Source of the DNA: Boesenbergia rotunda
Taxonomy: Eukaryota > Streptophyta > Magnoliopsida > Zingiberales > Zingiberaceae
NCBI GenBank assembly: GCA_024364735.1
Contig: JAGFNQ010004756.1
Span: 551,430-615,429 of the forward strand
Length of the DNA stretch: 64,000 nucleotides
Reading direction: 5' to 3'
Shown: positions 34,746-44,720 of the stretch, one piece after another
Position numbering within the stretch: the stretch's first letter is position 1
How the letters are laid out: each line of letters starts with the position of its first letter
Translations under genes and position numbers: made by a program
The notes under the pieces: generated by a model
What the model was told of the DNA's origin: nothing
Database searches by the model: none
Seen by the model: the letters and a program-made list of their open reading frames with translations, nothing else

Positions 34746-35690
34746 GGAGCAGGGGCCAATCCTAGCCGTTAAGAGGAGGATGGCGAGGAAAGGCGAGATC
34801 TCTTCGGAACCCTCTGATGGGACTCGAAAGGAAATGAAGGGACGCGATAAGACACATGCACTCCCGGCGAATAGACGTTTCGCTACCCAAGGCAATCGTA
34901 ATAGATGGCTGACGTATCAGCGCCTGAGAAACCGCTGGGCAGGGGACACGTGTCCCTGCCAATTAATGCAGTCCTCATGCAGAAAGGACAGATTGGGCAG
35001 TCGGCCTGACCAGCTGGGTGGCTGGGACAAAAAAGGCTAACTTGATCCAGACCCTTGGCACGTCACAAATCCCTCGGTTCAGGTCCCAGTCAGACGCGTG
35101 GCGTTCCACGCTCCACGAACCTGACTCATCCAAGTGGCCAAGTATTCGCACACGGGCACACTCCCGCGAGTTCCTTGACCCAACCTTCGGGCGGACGCAT
35201 GGCAACCCACTCTCCCCAAATGATAGTCGACGGAAAAGCCTGTCTCACGTATCTGTGCAACTCATCAGCGGATGAGCCTTCAGTCCGCAACCTAGCTCCC
35301 AGTCAACTGGCCCGAGGGACTTACAGTCTGAAGTTGAAATGCCCAGGTGTTCAACTCGAACACTCGCAGGGTCTAGTCGCCCGAGTGTGTGCTCGCCCAA
35401 GCCGCAGACACTTGGAAGTTTCTTCACTCAAACGTCTGGACGAGCGGCTCGTAAAACTAAGTCAAACGTTCGACTTCTCGCCCGACTCGCTCTCGTTAGT
35501 GATTGGATCATTAATATTTGAAAGTAAAAGCAGCTACACTCGAAAAAGAGTGGGCAAAGAAGAAAAATTGCATTCAAGGGGTAAGGGTGTTACAAAATCA
35601 GAGGCTCGCCGTCTCTACACAGAAAGAAAAAGAAAACGAGTGGCCCGATCCTCATTTAAAAGGTTGTTTGGTTATGTCGAGTAGGTCCTT
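34746..35690. other. Spacer between antisense genes A and B with relatives of the 117-bp unit
   Basis: At about 35070-35115 a single-copy sequence parallels the array unit, including ACGCGTGGCGTTCCACGCTCC; a second partial relative lies at 35184-35217. The plus-strand frame 35055-35684 (209 codons) has low-complexity basic sequence and no domain; I do not call it a gene. Confidence 0.5.
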
Positions 35691-35774
35691 GGACATATCT
35701 TGAAGTTGAAAGGCCGAGGGGGGCATGTCAGAAGATATGTGCCCACCTTATCTGAGTCGTCGGAGCATGCTGAT

Positions 35775-36421
35775 CGCCTAATGCATCAGCATAGCTCGAA
35801 GCCGCTCAGAGACCTGATCGGTAAAGGCCATGGAGTTAATGTACCCGAGCCTATGGGCTTCCAATCTATCAGGCTCCACCTCCTTATAGGAGTGTAGCCC
35901 CTCCAGCTCTGCCGGAGCTGCATCCCAGGTCGCTTGGCGCTCGCGCAGCTCTCCCAACTCCGCCTGAGCTGCATCCCAGGATGCTTGACGTCCGCGCAGT
36001 ATCTCCAGTTCCTCGGCCTGAGCACGCAGTTGGTTTTTCAGCAAACCAACCTCTTGCTCATTAGCAGCCAATTGGGTACGCAGGGGCTGGACAACCTCGC
36101 TTGTCCAATGGAGCTTGACCTAAGTCTTCAGAAGATCCGCTTGCAGCTGATCCTTGAGCCTCTGAGCATGAAGCTACGTATGCTCGACCTGGGCAACTCT
36201 GCGTTGCGCCGTCGGCCGAGACAATCTAGGCTTTTGAAGTCTCTAGCTCATCCTGTGCCTGCCTCAGCAGGTCTTGAAGGCCGATCAGTTCTGCCCTCAA
36301 GCTGTTCAAAGAGGCGTCATCTGAAACCAGCTGGGTGTGCCGGAGTCGGGCTTCTAGAACCTCCACCCGCTGCTCGGCGCGGTACCGAGCCTTGGCATGA
36401 CTCAGCATGGCCATGCATATG
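35775..36421 (-). pseudogene. Antisense gene A, downstream coiled-coil exon(s)
   Basis: Following an acceptor-like CTACAG at about 36422, the frame reads MAMLSHAKARYRAEQRVEV and LNSLRAELIGLQDLLRQAQD, then a stop. A second frame (36071-35778) continues the coiled coil with AQAEELEILRGRQASWDAAQ and two near-identical QAELGELRERQATWDA-type repeats. It probably follows the 36582-37949 exon through an intron. The exact splicing is not decidable by eye. Confidence 0.5.
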
Positions 36422-36581
36422 CTGTAGCCTTGGGCCCAAAGCTACAGGACGTGAGGCAATACTTGTTAATATCTCGACTGAAGAAAGCGCAGGGCAAACA
36501 ACGGAGGCAGCAAACGCATACCTGTGTGGCTGTCGCCATAAAGTCGTCCGCCCAGACACTGGGGTCGCCCGCGCTGCTTGC

Positions 36582-37949
36582 TCATAAGCCGTCCAGGAAC
36601 CAGTCCGCTACCGTGCCATACAACCGAGCATCTTGCGACCATATGGAGGCCGTGCCGCTCGGCACCGTCATGCTCATGAGCAAGTCAAACAGTGAGGGCG
36701 GCAAAATATGCATCAGGCGTTCACTTGTACGCTCCCTCGACCAGGTCGGGGGAGCGCCCCCTGAGGGGGCAGCGGCTGACTCCATCGGAAGCACCAGACG
36801 GGAAGAAGACGGCAGCGCAGGGGAGTCAGCCATAGGCGCCTTGCCTTTTTGCCTTTTGCTCGGCTGACTAGAAGAAGCTTCCGTCGGGTCGGCCGGGTCA
36901 AGCGTGGGCTCATCGCCGTGTGGGCGCTTCAGCAGAAGACTCAGAGGTTGGGCATCCTCTACGCCAGACAAGGAAATCTCCTCGTCCTCAAACGCGGGCC
37001 CGGGAGGAATAGAGCAGGCTAACTCAGAATCCGAGAAGGCCGCCTCTGGCTCTGCCAGCAGCTTTGCGCGTGCCTCCTGCTCAGCCAGCAATTCCCTCTC
37101 ACGCGCGTCCCACTCATTTAGCAGCTCCAGCAAACACGCCTCCAGCTCCATGGGCTCCAGGACATAACCTCCTTCGGGGGCGGTCGGGTGCATCATAACG
37201 GCTACAGGCAAACATCGATCAGTTGATGGCAAAAAGACGAGGAAGGAAAAAAGGAGCTTACCAAAAGAAGCAGGCCGGCGAACCTGCGCAGGGCTAAGCG
37301 CAAACATCGACAGAATGTCCTCACGCAATAGCGGCCCGCCAGGGAAGTGCTGACCCCCGACCTTGGAGAAGGCGAACTGGAACTCGGGAAAATTTTGGAA
37401 GTCTTTGTGCAGAGGTGGTGGATGAGGAAAGTCTACCCGAAAGCTAGTCGGCCAAGTCGGGTACGCGACTGGGCGTATATAAAAATACCGTTCCTTCCAG
37501 CCATTATTGGAGGTTGGAAGCTTCGACAGGAAGGAAGTGCCAGGACGGGCTTGGAAGAAGAAATCGCCCAATTCTTGCCTTTTTGGGGAAAAGAAGTAAT
37601 AAAAAAGGTTGACTCGAAGGGGAATCCAATATAGCTGAAAGATAATGATCGACCCACCAAGCAGACGGATAGCATTGGGGGATAGTTGGCAGAGATTAAG
37701 GTGGAAATACCGGCAGACAGCCACAATGAAAGGATGGATCGAGAAGCGTAGACCAGCTTGCAAGTGATCCCGGGAAATGGTAATGTAATGTCGTAGGGGT
37801 TTCGCGGGTTGGTCGGCAGCAGAGGGCAATAGAAGGTGATGGTCAGAAGGAATATGGAAGTCTGCCTTAATCGCCTCGAGGTCATGGGCATCAAGGACAG
37901 ACATCATGGTGACATACCAAGGGGCTGGAGGACGAGAAGAGGAAGCCAT
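36582..37949 (-). CDS. Antisense gene A of the Tat-like element: plant 'gypsy-type transposase' (transposase_28-like) protein
   Basis: The start at 37949 (MASSSRPPAPWYVTMMSVLD) lies downstream of a TATA box; the open frame extends further upstream (37958) without gain. The N-terminal 220 residues contain GLRFSIHPFIVAVCRYFHLN, QLSPNAIRLLGG and FQARPGTSFLSKLPTSNNGW. This is the pattern of the plant protein family named putative gypsy-type transposase, found in Tat-lineage elements and often antisense to gag-pol. Residues 300-450 are acidic, Pro/Ser-rich and contain a basic patch (KRQKGKAPM). The frame ends at a stop in WFLDGL, and a splice donor (CACAG|GTATGC) follows at about 36520, so the coiled-coil exon at 35775-36421 may belong to it. 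The biochemical role of the family is unknown; despite the name no transposase activity is shown. Confidence 0.75.
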   Translation of the reverse strand: MASSSRPPAPWYVTMMSVLDAHDLEAIKADFHIPSDHHLLLPSAADQPAKPLRHYITISRDHLQAGLRFSIHPFIVAVCRYFHLNLCQLSPNAIRLLGGSIIIFQLYWIPLRVNLFYYFFSPKRQELGDFFFQARPGTSFLSKLPTSNNGWKERYFYIRPVAYPTWPTSFRVDFPHPPPLHKDFQNFPEFQFAFSKVGGQHFPGGPLLREDILSMFALSPAQVRRPASFGKLLFSFLVFLPSTDRCLPVAVMMHPTAPEGGYVLEPMELEACLLELLNEWDARERELLAEQEARAKLLAEPEAAFSDSELACSIPPGPAFEDEEISLSGVEDAQPLSLLLKRPHGDEPTLDPADPTEASSSQPSKRQKGKAPMADSPALPSSSRLVLPMESAAAPSGGAPPTWSRERTSERLMHILPPSLFDLLMSMTVPSGTASIWSQDARLYGTVADWFLDGL

Positions 37950-38103
37950 TCGAAGCAAATGAGAAAGGGAAATCCAACCAGAAGAGAGGTCGTCGGGGAA
38001 GAAGGACGGGACGATGCGTTTCGTCGAAACCCTAGCCGGAGACAGAGGCGCAGCGCACCAGTGTAAAAAGTAAAAAGGCGATGGTAAAAGTTGTCGAATA
38101 ACT

Positions 38104-38120
38104 GCCTATTTATAGTACCT
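38104..38120 (-). promoter_or_regulatory. TATA box of antisense gene A
   Basis: The minus strand reads ACTATAAATAGGCAG about 155 bp upstream of the ATG at 37949. A plant consensus TATAAATA is present. Confidence 0.7.
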
Positions 38121-38544
38121 CGGGAGCCATGAGGACCGCCTGATGGTAGGTCATAGAAGAAGCAGTGGTTGGCGATAGCCGTCCGATCAGGCCCAAAAGG
38201 GCCCCGAGGATGAGGTGTCCCATTCATGATCTCATCATTCGCCGAACAGGCGGCGGACGCCTCGTCGCTCGAGTAGGCAATGGGGAAAAGACATGTGTGA
38301 TAACAGTTAACCATGGTAATTAATGCAGAAGATTTGAATCTACTCGGGCATCCCGGGCAGCAGAAGGCAAAGGGACAAAGGATGTGACATATCCGACCGA
38401 CCAAGACTCTTACCCGTCAAAGGCCCGCTAAGGGCCACAAGAAAGGGTCGGACTGTCCTGGCGCGCCAGGCTTGCTTCAGCAGATGATAGTCCAGTCAAT
38501 CGGACTCGACACCTCCTTCGACTAGACTCGAGCCCTGAGTCGGA

Positions 38545-39334
38545 CTCGGATAAGTCAGTCGGACACGTGGTATGCCCTGAGTCGGACGCGTGGCTGCCCA
38601 CGCTCACTGGCCATTACCCGACCCGGTCCTTGACTCTCGGGTCCGCCGGTCGGCGCTCGGGGTACGGGCTATCTCGCCCCTGCACCCCCTATGTCATTAT
38701 GTCCAGGTACGACCTTGCTATCGGGGTATTGCACACCTTACTCATCTTTGACACATCTCACGGTCAGTCCGCCAATTCAGTACTTTCGTACTGCTCGAGC
38801 ACCCCGCGCTATGTTGCGCCACTACTAAGTGCTCTCGTACGAGCTGACAAGTATCACACGCTTGTCTCGTCAGCACGAGCAAGGGTTGTCAACTTCCCCG
38901 GCTATATAAACTCTGCACTCCTCCTACCGCAGGTATGCGCGCGCGAGCTCTCTCATTCACTACTGCATCTCAATTCAGCTCCACTATATTTCTGCGGATA
39001 CTGACTTGACCGTCGGAGTGCCTGACCGGGGAAACCCCCGGCGGGTTTGGCTTCCCCGGCTATATAAACTCTGCACTCCTCCTATCGCAGGTATGCGCGC
39101 GCGAGCTCTCTCATTCACTACTGCATCTCAATTCAGCTCCACTATATTTCCTGCGGATACTGACTTAACCGTTGGAGTGCCTGACCGGGGAAACCCCCCA
39201 ACGGGTTTGCTAATGGTCGTCATCCTTCAAGCCAAGAGCCAACTTGGAGCCAGATCAGCACCACCTCACCCGCTCGTGATGCCTGGGAGACCATCCAGCT
39301 CTTGGGATCGCCGCCTCGCTTCGCGACAGGATCA
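38545..39334 (+). repeat. 3' LTR of the Tat-like element (5' edge not defined)
   Basis: From about 38545 (TAAGTCAGTCGGAC) to CAGGATCA at 39334 it follows the 5' LTR phrase by phrase. The first roughly 230 bp of the 5' LTR have no clear counterpart here, so this LTR is 5'-truncated or diverged at its start. It carries an internal 158-bp duplication. Confidence 0.8.
38894..39208 (+). repeat. Tandem duplication (2 x 158 bp) of the core promoter inside the 3' LTR
   Basis: TTCCCCGGCTATATAAACTC starts at 38894 and again at 39052. Each unit holds the TATA box, the start region and the downstream GGCGGGTTTG/AACGGGTTTG. The 5' LTR has only one copy (about 27837-27990). Confidence 0.9.
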
Positions 39335-39339
39335 TAAGT

Positions 39340-39368
39340 CTTCCATTCTCGTTTGAAGGGTCTTAAAA
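39340..39368. repeat. Long inverted repeat, right arm, outer part
   Basis: CTTCCATTCTCGTTT and AGGGTCTTAAAAT pair with 26835-26868. It is separated from the inner arm by the Tat-like insertion. Confidence 0.85.
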
Positions 39369-39375
39369 TTGTCTT

Positions 39376-40003
39376 CCACAAGTTCTCACACATACTGTCT
39401 ATTCCTCTAATGGTAGGGTTTCTCGTCATAGTCGGTATGGAGGTTGGACAAGTAATAAGATTTATAAATTAAGTAGCACAGTATGGTTTAAGAAAATAAG
39501 TTAAAATTTAGAACTAATAACGAGACAAAATTAGATAAATAATACGATTTAAAAGTCGCAAAATAAAAGGTATACAAAAATAAATTATATGTAAATTATA
39601 TAGATAATACATGGAAGTTAATTAATATGCTAAATTCCAATAATTAATAATTCTCAAGTGAGTATACTGTTACTAAGTTGATGCAAATTTCTTTGTTGAA
39701 AAAATTTACATGATAAATTTAACAACAAATATAGAAATAAATAATAATAATTTAGTAAGTTTAAAATTAATTATTTGTTAAAATAAAATATTAATTATTA
39801 AATAATTAATTAATTAAATCATTAATTAGTACAGCTGTTTCATTTTTAATATTTTTAATTTATTTTCTTTAACTGTCCATTTCAAATTATTTCCTATTAC
39901 ATCTAATTGTTAAAAAAACAAAATAAATTAAATTTTAATACATATATTTGAAAATAATCTGCAGTTACAAAATATAATAAAAAAATTGACGACGTGGCCT
40001 TAT
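39376..40003. other. AT-rich intergenic stretch upstream of CKX
   Basis: No gene seen. The last 100 bp should contain the proximal promoter of the cytokinin dehydrogenase gene. Confidence 0.6.
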
Positions 40004-40015
40004 CTCTATATAAAG
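40004..40015 (+). promoter_or_regulatory. TATA box of the cytokinin dehydrogenase gene
   Basis: CTCTATATAAAG lies about 75 bp upstream of the chosen ATG at 40087. The in-frame ATG at 39994 lies upstream of this TATA box and would not be transcribed. Confidence 0.75.
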
Positions 40016-40086
40016 CTGTGGTTGCTCATTCCCAAAAGAGCAAAGAAACAATTTCCATTACAACTGGAGACACGATTTTGGCCACG

Positions 40087-42338
40087 ATGCTGATAGCTTA
40101 TCTGGACCATCACCCCCAGCAGCAGTACGGGCACGTGTCCGCCGGCGAAAGCAGCTCCGACGAGACGATCCTTTGTGCGATCGACGTAGACGACGCAGGA
40201 GACGTCTCCGTAGCCTCCCGAGACTTCGGCGGCCGGGTCTTCTCGCGGCCAGAGAGGTTTCTGCGCCCGTCCACCGCCGACGACGTCGCCCGCGCGCTCC
40301 ACCTCGCGGCGCGCTCCGCCGGTCTCACCGTCGCAGCCCGCGGCAACGGACACTGCGTCGGGGGGCAGGCCATGGCGGCAGGGGGGATCGTCCTTGATAT
40401 GCGCGGGCTCGGGCCGCCGATGTCCCTGACCCCTGATGGCGCCGCCGTCGACGTTCCCGGCGGCGCGCTCTGGTCGGAGGTGCTGGAGTGGACGGTCCGA
40501 AACAAAGGGATGGCTCCGCCGTCGTGGACGGACTACCTCGGCCTCACCGTCGGCGGGACGCTCTCTAACGGCGGTGTCAGCGGGCAGTGCTTCCGCTACG
40601 GGCCGCAGGTCGCCAACGTGGCGGAGATGGAAGTGGTGACGCCCGATGGCATGCGCCGCCTCTGCTCCTCCTCCTTCAATTCCGACCTTTTCTTCGCCGT
40701 CCTCGGCGGCCTCGGCCAGTTCGGCATCATCACCCGCGCTCGGCTCCCTCTCCTCGCCGCCCCTAAAATGGTGAACCTCTGTTTACTCCGCTTTTTCCGG
40801 TGAAGTTAACTGAACATTTTATCTAGCGCAAGGAGAGTCCATTTCGCTTGACCTAGATTTTTGTCGAATTTTTGTAATACACCTTATAATTTTGTTATTC
40901 TTACGATTGACACTATTGCTGAAACATCATTTTACTTCCTCTGCTGTAACAGAAATAGCGGGGTGAATTGATAATATTTGCAAAAAATATGAGATACAAA
41001 CGACAAAATTAAAAGATACAGGAATATTGTGTTAATATATAGCGTAGTACAAGGTGTAAACTAATAATAATGAAACGACATGGGGCATATGAAAACAGTG
41101 AATGACTAAGGAATAAGATTTTGTAATCTATTAGGGGCATAATGAGATTTTTGAATCTTGGTAAGTAGTGAAAATTTCATTTGAATCCTATAAAATTCCT
41201 AAATTCGCAATTCGTGGACGCAGGTGAGGTGGAGACGGGTGGTGTACAGGGACTTCGAGATTTTCGCCGGCGACGCCGAGTTGCTTGTGACTCAAGCCGA
41301 TTTGTCGACCTTCGATTACGTGGAGGGGTTTGTGTTCGTGAACGACGTGTCGGATCCGGTGAGCGGATGGAACTCGGTGCCAATTCTGCCCGACTCGGCC
41401 TTCGACCCGGCCGGGTTTCTGGCCGACTCCTCCGCCCCCGTCCTCTACTGCCTCGAGCTCGCTCTCTACTACGACGACAGCGCAGCCGACCACGTCGACG
41501 AGGTAAAGAAATGAGCAATCGATCCCCTAAAATTCTCCGGCTTTACAGTGGCGATTTGGTGATTTAATTGTTCCTGATTCTTGGTTTGGGATTTGGGCAG
41601 CGGGAGGAGGAGACGCTGCGGCGGTTGCGGTACGTGAAGGGGGTGGAATTCTCGGCGGACGTGTGCTATGTGGAGTTCCTGTCGCGGGTGGCGCAGGTGG
41701 AGGCGAAGGCGCGCGCCGGCGGGACTTGGGAAACGCCGCACCCCTGGCTGAACCTATTCATCTCCGCCGGTGACATCGTCGATTTCGATCGCCATGTGTT
41801 CCAGCGCATCCTCCGCCGGGGAATCGGCGGGCCAATGCTCGTCTACCCCATGCGGCGGAGCGGGTGAGTTCTCTCTGTTCTCTCAATTGGGAGGCCAAGG
41901 CGAGACCTTTAGTGGTTTAAAATTGTGGCGGCGGCTGTGGGATTGATCAGGTGGGACGAGCGGATGTCGGTGGCGCTGCCGAGGAGCGAGGTGTTCTACC
42001 TCGTGGCGCTGCTGCGGTTCATCGCGCCCGGACCAGGGGAGGCAGGGGCGGCGGCGGCAGCGGAGGAGCAGAACCGGCAGATCCTGCGGCACTGCCGGAG
42101 TAAGGGATACGACTTCAAAGTATACATTCCTCGATACGATAGCGAGGCCGATTGGGCGGCGCACTTCGACGGAGGCTGGGGCAGCTTCGTGCAGCGGAAG
42201 CGGCGGTACGACCCGATGGCCATCCTCTCTCCCGGGCAGAACATCTTCTCCCGGGCCCGCCCGCCCGCCCTTTCCGCCGCCCCGGCCACTGAAAGCATCG
42301 CGCCGCCGCCGGCGATCGTCGACGATGGGGATGATTGA
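40087..42338 (+). CDS. CKX7: Cytokinin dehydrogenase (cytokinin oxidase), cytosolic CKX7-like, 4 exons
   Basis: Exons 40087-40770, 41224-41502, 41601-41863 and 41951-42338 join in phase with GT-AG introns to give 1614 bp (537 aa). The FAD-dependent enzyme cleaves the N6 side chain of isopentenyl-type cytokinins and so lowers hormone level. The FAD-binding part has TVAARGNGHCVGGQAM with His89, the expected covalent FAD attachment residue. SWTDYLGLTVGGTLSN holds the catalytic Asp. The substrate domain has TWETPHPWLNLFIS and the C-terminus FDPMAILSPGQNIF. The start MLIAYLDHH resembles the N-terminus of the Arabidopsis cytosolic CKX7 and no signal peptide is present, so a cytosolic location is inferred. 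The usual GHS motif is GHC here. The first exon is strongly GC-rich. The coding sequence is intact. Confidence 0.94.
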
Positions 42339-43304
42339 TCGTTGAATCGAAGAAACTCAAAAAAATTGCATTTTGATTCCAATTGTTTCAAAATTATTCC
42401 ATTCCGTCCCTATTTTTTGAGCAATGTACAAATCCATTCGCTTCATGGAAAAATTTAGTTTACTCCACACTCTTCTTCTTATAAATACCCCCTTATATTT
42501 TCATCATTTTCTTCTACTCCTCATATTTTATAATTGAACTCGAAATGCCCCTTATTTTTTAATCATTCTCAGTTACCTTCCCATGACAATTATAATAAAT
42601 AACAAAAAATATACATTTTATAATTTTATTTTATTTTTATTTTTTAAAAAAAATCTTTTCGTATAGAGATAAAGTGAGTCTCCTCGTTGGCCTCAAGATT
42701 CTGTACGCATAGAAGTACGTAACTATGAGTTGCTTGGTTATTATTTTCTACGTACTGCTCGTTGAATTTTGGTACAATCTTCATATAAATTCGAGGCTGA
42801 ATAAACAAAAATAGAGAGAAGAAAAGATGTGCAAAAGTAAGAGGGGAAAAAAAAGAAAAAAAAACAAAAGAAAAAGAAAGGAAAAGAAAAAGGGAGTCCA
42901 TCACTTTTTAGGGTAGCGAACAATATCTGATCTACCTTTTTAATGCCAAATTTTGTGTCTTTTGCATAAAGCAAGATTCGGACAAACCTTGGTAAAAATT
43001 GTATAGTAAAGAGAGAGGTTTTCGAATAGAGTAGGGTCCAATTAGATTGTGTTTGACATTTGCATCCGGCTTTGATTCTATTTGTCGTTCATGAGTCGAA
43101 CTATGCATAATCCAATCAGTTTAGCTTAAAAATATTAAAAATATAAATAATACTAATATATATATTTTTTAAAAAAGGTCATTGTAACTTTAGATGATTT
43201 ATAATTATTTTGTTGTGTAGCTCACGTGATATATAAACCTACAAACGTTTATTATATCATTCAAAAGGAGATCCTCTTCTCCCATAATCCTAGATCAGCC
43301 ATCC

Positions 43305-43445
43305 TCAATTTCAAATGGGTATGAATTCTGTGACGTTGAGTTTCTAAATCGCCCATCGTGAATCTTTTTCGATTTATCCTGGTAACCGATGGAAAGCTTC
43401 GTGGAACCGGACCAATCATCTCAGATTCGTCTGCTACCTGATCCA
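43305..43445 (+). mobile_element. Decayed SINE 3' part, related to the copy at 52694-52936
   Basis: The order GAGTTTCTAAATCGCCC, GATTTATCCTGG, AACCGATGGAAA, TTCGTGGAACCGGACC and CTCAGATTCG follows the 52694-52936 SINE (GAGCTTCTAGACCGCCC and so on) with many substitutions. The pol III promoter part was not recognised. Confidence 0.6.
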
Positions 43446-44035
43446 ATATTTTTTTTTTAATCAGCCATCCTCAATATTAGTCGGATGTGTTTTAAGAGTA
43501 TAATACAATGTGTGAATACAATAAAATAAAAGATAAATATTTTTATTTGGTTATATATGAATTAATTGAATTCAATAAAAAAATAAAGTCGAGTAGGTTG
43601 ATTTGTTAATATTCATAAATCTTCCTCCTATTTGTTTCAAAAGCAAAACTGATTACAATTAACTAAGACATATAACATTTATATAAAAAATAATGATGAT
43701 GATCAAATATCTAGCTTTGTAAAGCTGAGTTCCTCCAAGTGCTTTACAGAACAGGGCTGCACGTCCAACGATGCAGATTTGGAAATATCCCTGCATGCAG
43801 GCAGGCAGGCATGCATGCAAGAGCTTCCAACGCAGGGTGTGCTTTTGAAGTGAGACCACTTCCACTCTGCTCAACTTTAATTTCAACCTTTATCTCTTTT
43901 TTTTTCTCTAATAAATTGGTATATATAATTACTTCTCTTATATTATGAAATGCATGGACCGAGAATCTTTGTGGCACAGGCAGCTTCTTTTTAGCGTATC
44001 ACTTTAGAGGAAAAGTGATGAGGGTCGACTTGAAA

Positions 44036-44058
44036 TGAGAGAGAGAGAGAGAGAGAGT
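44036..44058. repeat. (GA)n microsatellite
   Basis: Uninterrupted GA run of about 23 bp. Confidence 0.9.
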
Positions 44059-44641
44059 GAGCTTTATTGGCTATCTTCTGACATGGTGGATTAGGTTTGG
44101 ACGGTAGAACTTGAAATTTCTAGAAGGGCACTGATCGATTATGAAGGCAAAGAATCTTAATTGATTAACATTCTTTTGGTGTTACAACATATTTTAATGA
44201 AGGTAAAGAATTAGGATGATCTGGGAGAAGAAAAAAAGAATAATTTTTTGTTTGTAAAGAGATATTTTGAAAGGGTTGGCCTCCCTAGTTTTGATGTATA
44301 AACGTCTATCCTATAGGCAAACGAGACGCACCTCATTTCGTGCTTCTTTTCTACTCTGTGCAAACCTTGATGAAGGGAGCCAAGTGTCACTTTAATTCTC
44401 TTAAAGTTTAGTAGGTTTATTCCTTGAGGGTACTAAAAGCACAGCATATGCCTCTCTGATCATCTTGAACAATCTATCAGCATTCCTGTGGACTTCTTCA
44501 GCCACTTCTCTCCAAGCTTGTCGAGATTTTCGCTCCTGGCCAAGATCTGACCAGCCTGCAGCGTTGCATTTAAAGTCTTTTTTTTTTAAAAAAAAACTTC
44601 ATGACAAGAAATGGTTGAAGAAGATTATCCATGGCATGTAC

Positions 44642-44720
44642 CTTATCTGGGTGATGGCTCAATGCAGCTTTTCGGTATGCCTTCTTTATATCTGCTACAG
44701 AGCTTGATGCTTCAATTCCC
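44642..44720 (-). pseudogene. J-domain exon of the TPR-DnaJ pseudogene
   Basis: 79-bp exon with consensus splice sites reading GIEASSSVADIKKAYRKAAL then SHHPDK. It joins in phase to the exon ending LDMYLL at 45706, as in intact family members. Confidence 0.85.

Larger units (their letters stand above)
27192..39334 (+). mobile_element. Ty3/gypsy Tat-like element without pol, 12.1 kb, TSD TAAGT
   Basis: The flanks 27187-27191 and 39335-39339 are both TAAGT, and the ends TGATCCTG and CAGGATCA are inverted. Order: 5' LTR, primer site, gag start interrupted by a 2.1 kb LTR-like insertion, gag, a 117-bp tandem array, two antisense genes, and a 3' LTR. I found no protease, reverse transcriptase, RNase H or integrase motif on either strand. 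Tat/Ogre-group elements are known to carry extra and antisense frames, which supports the assignment. This copy would depend on pol supplied in trans. Confidence 0.8.
42339..44399. other. Intergenic region between CKX and the TPR-DnaJ pseudogene
   Basis: Mostly AT-rich. It holds a decayed SINE (43305-43445), a short run of ATGCAGGCAGGCAGGCATGC near 43795 and a GA microsatellite. No gene was recognised; minus-strand frames in 42644-42974 come from an A-rich tract. Confidence 0.6.

Noticed and set aside
35055..35684. Plus-strand frame of 209 codons
   Set aside because: Basic low-complexity sequence with no recognised domain, lying in the spacer between two antisense genes.
39994..40086. Upstream in-frame ATG extending CKX by 31 codons
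   Set aside because: It lies upstream of the TATA box at 40004-40015, and the shorter start gives the conserved CKX7-type N-terminus.
40006..42391. Long antisense and alternate frames over the CKX exons
   Set aside because: GC-rich coding sequence produces open frames on the other strand; none has a recognisable domain.
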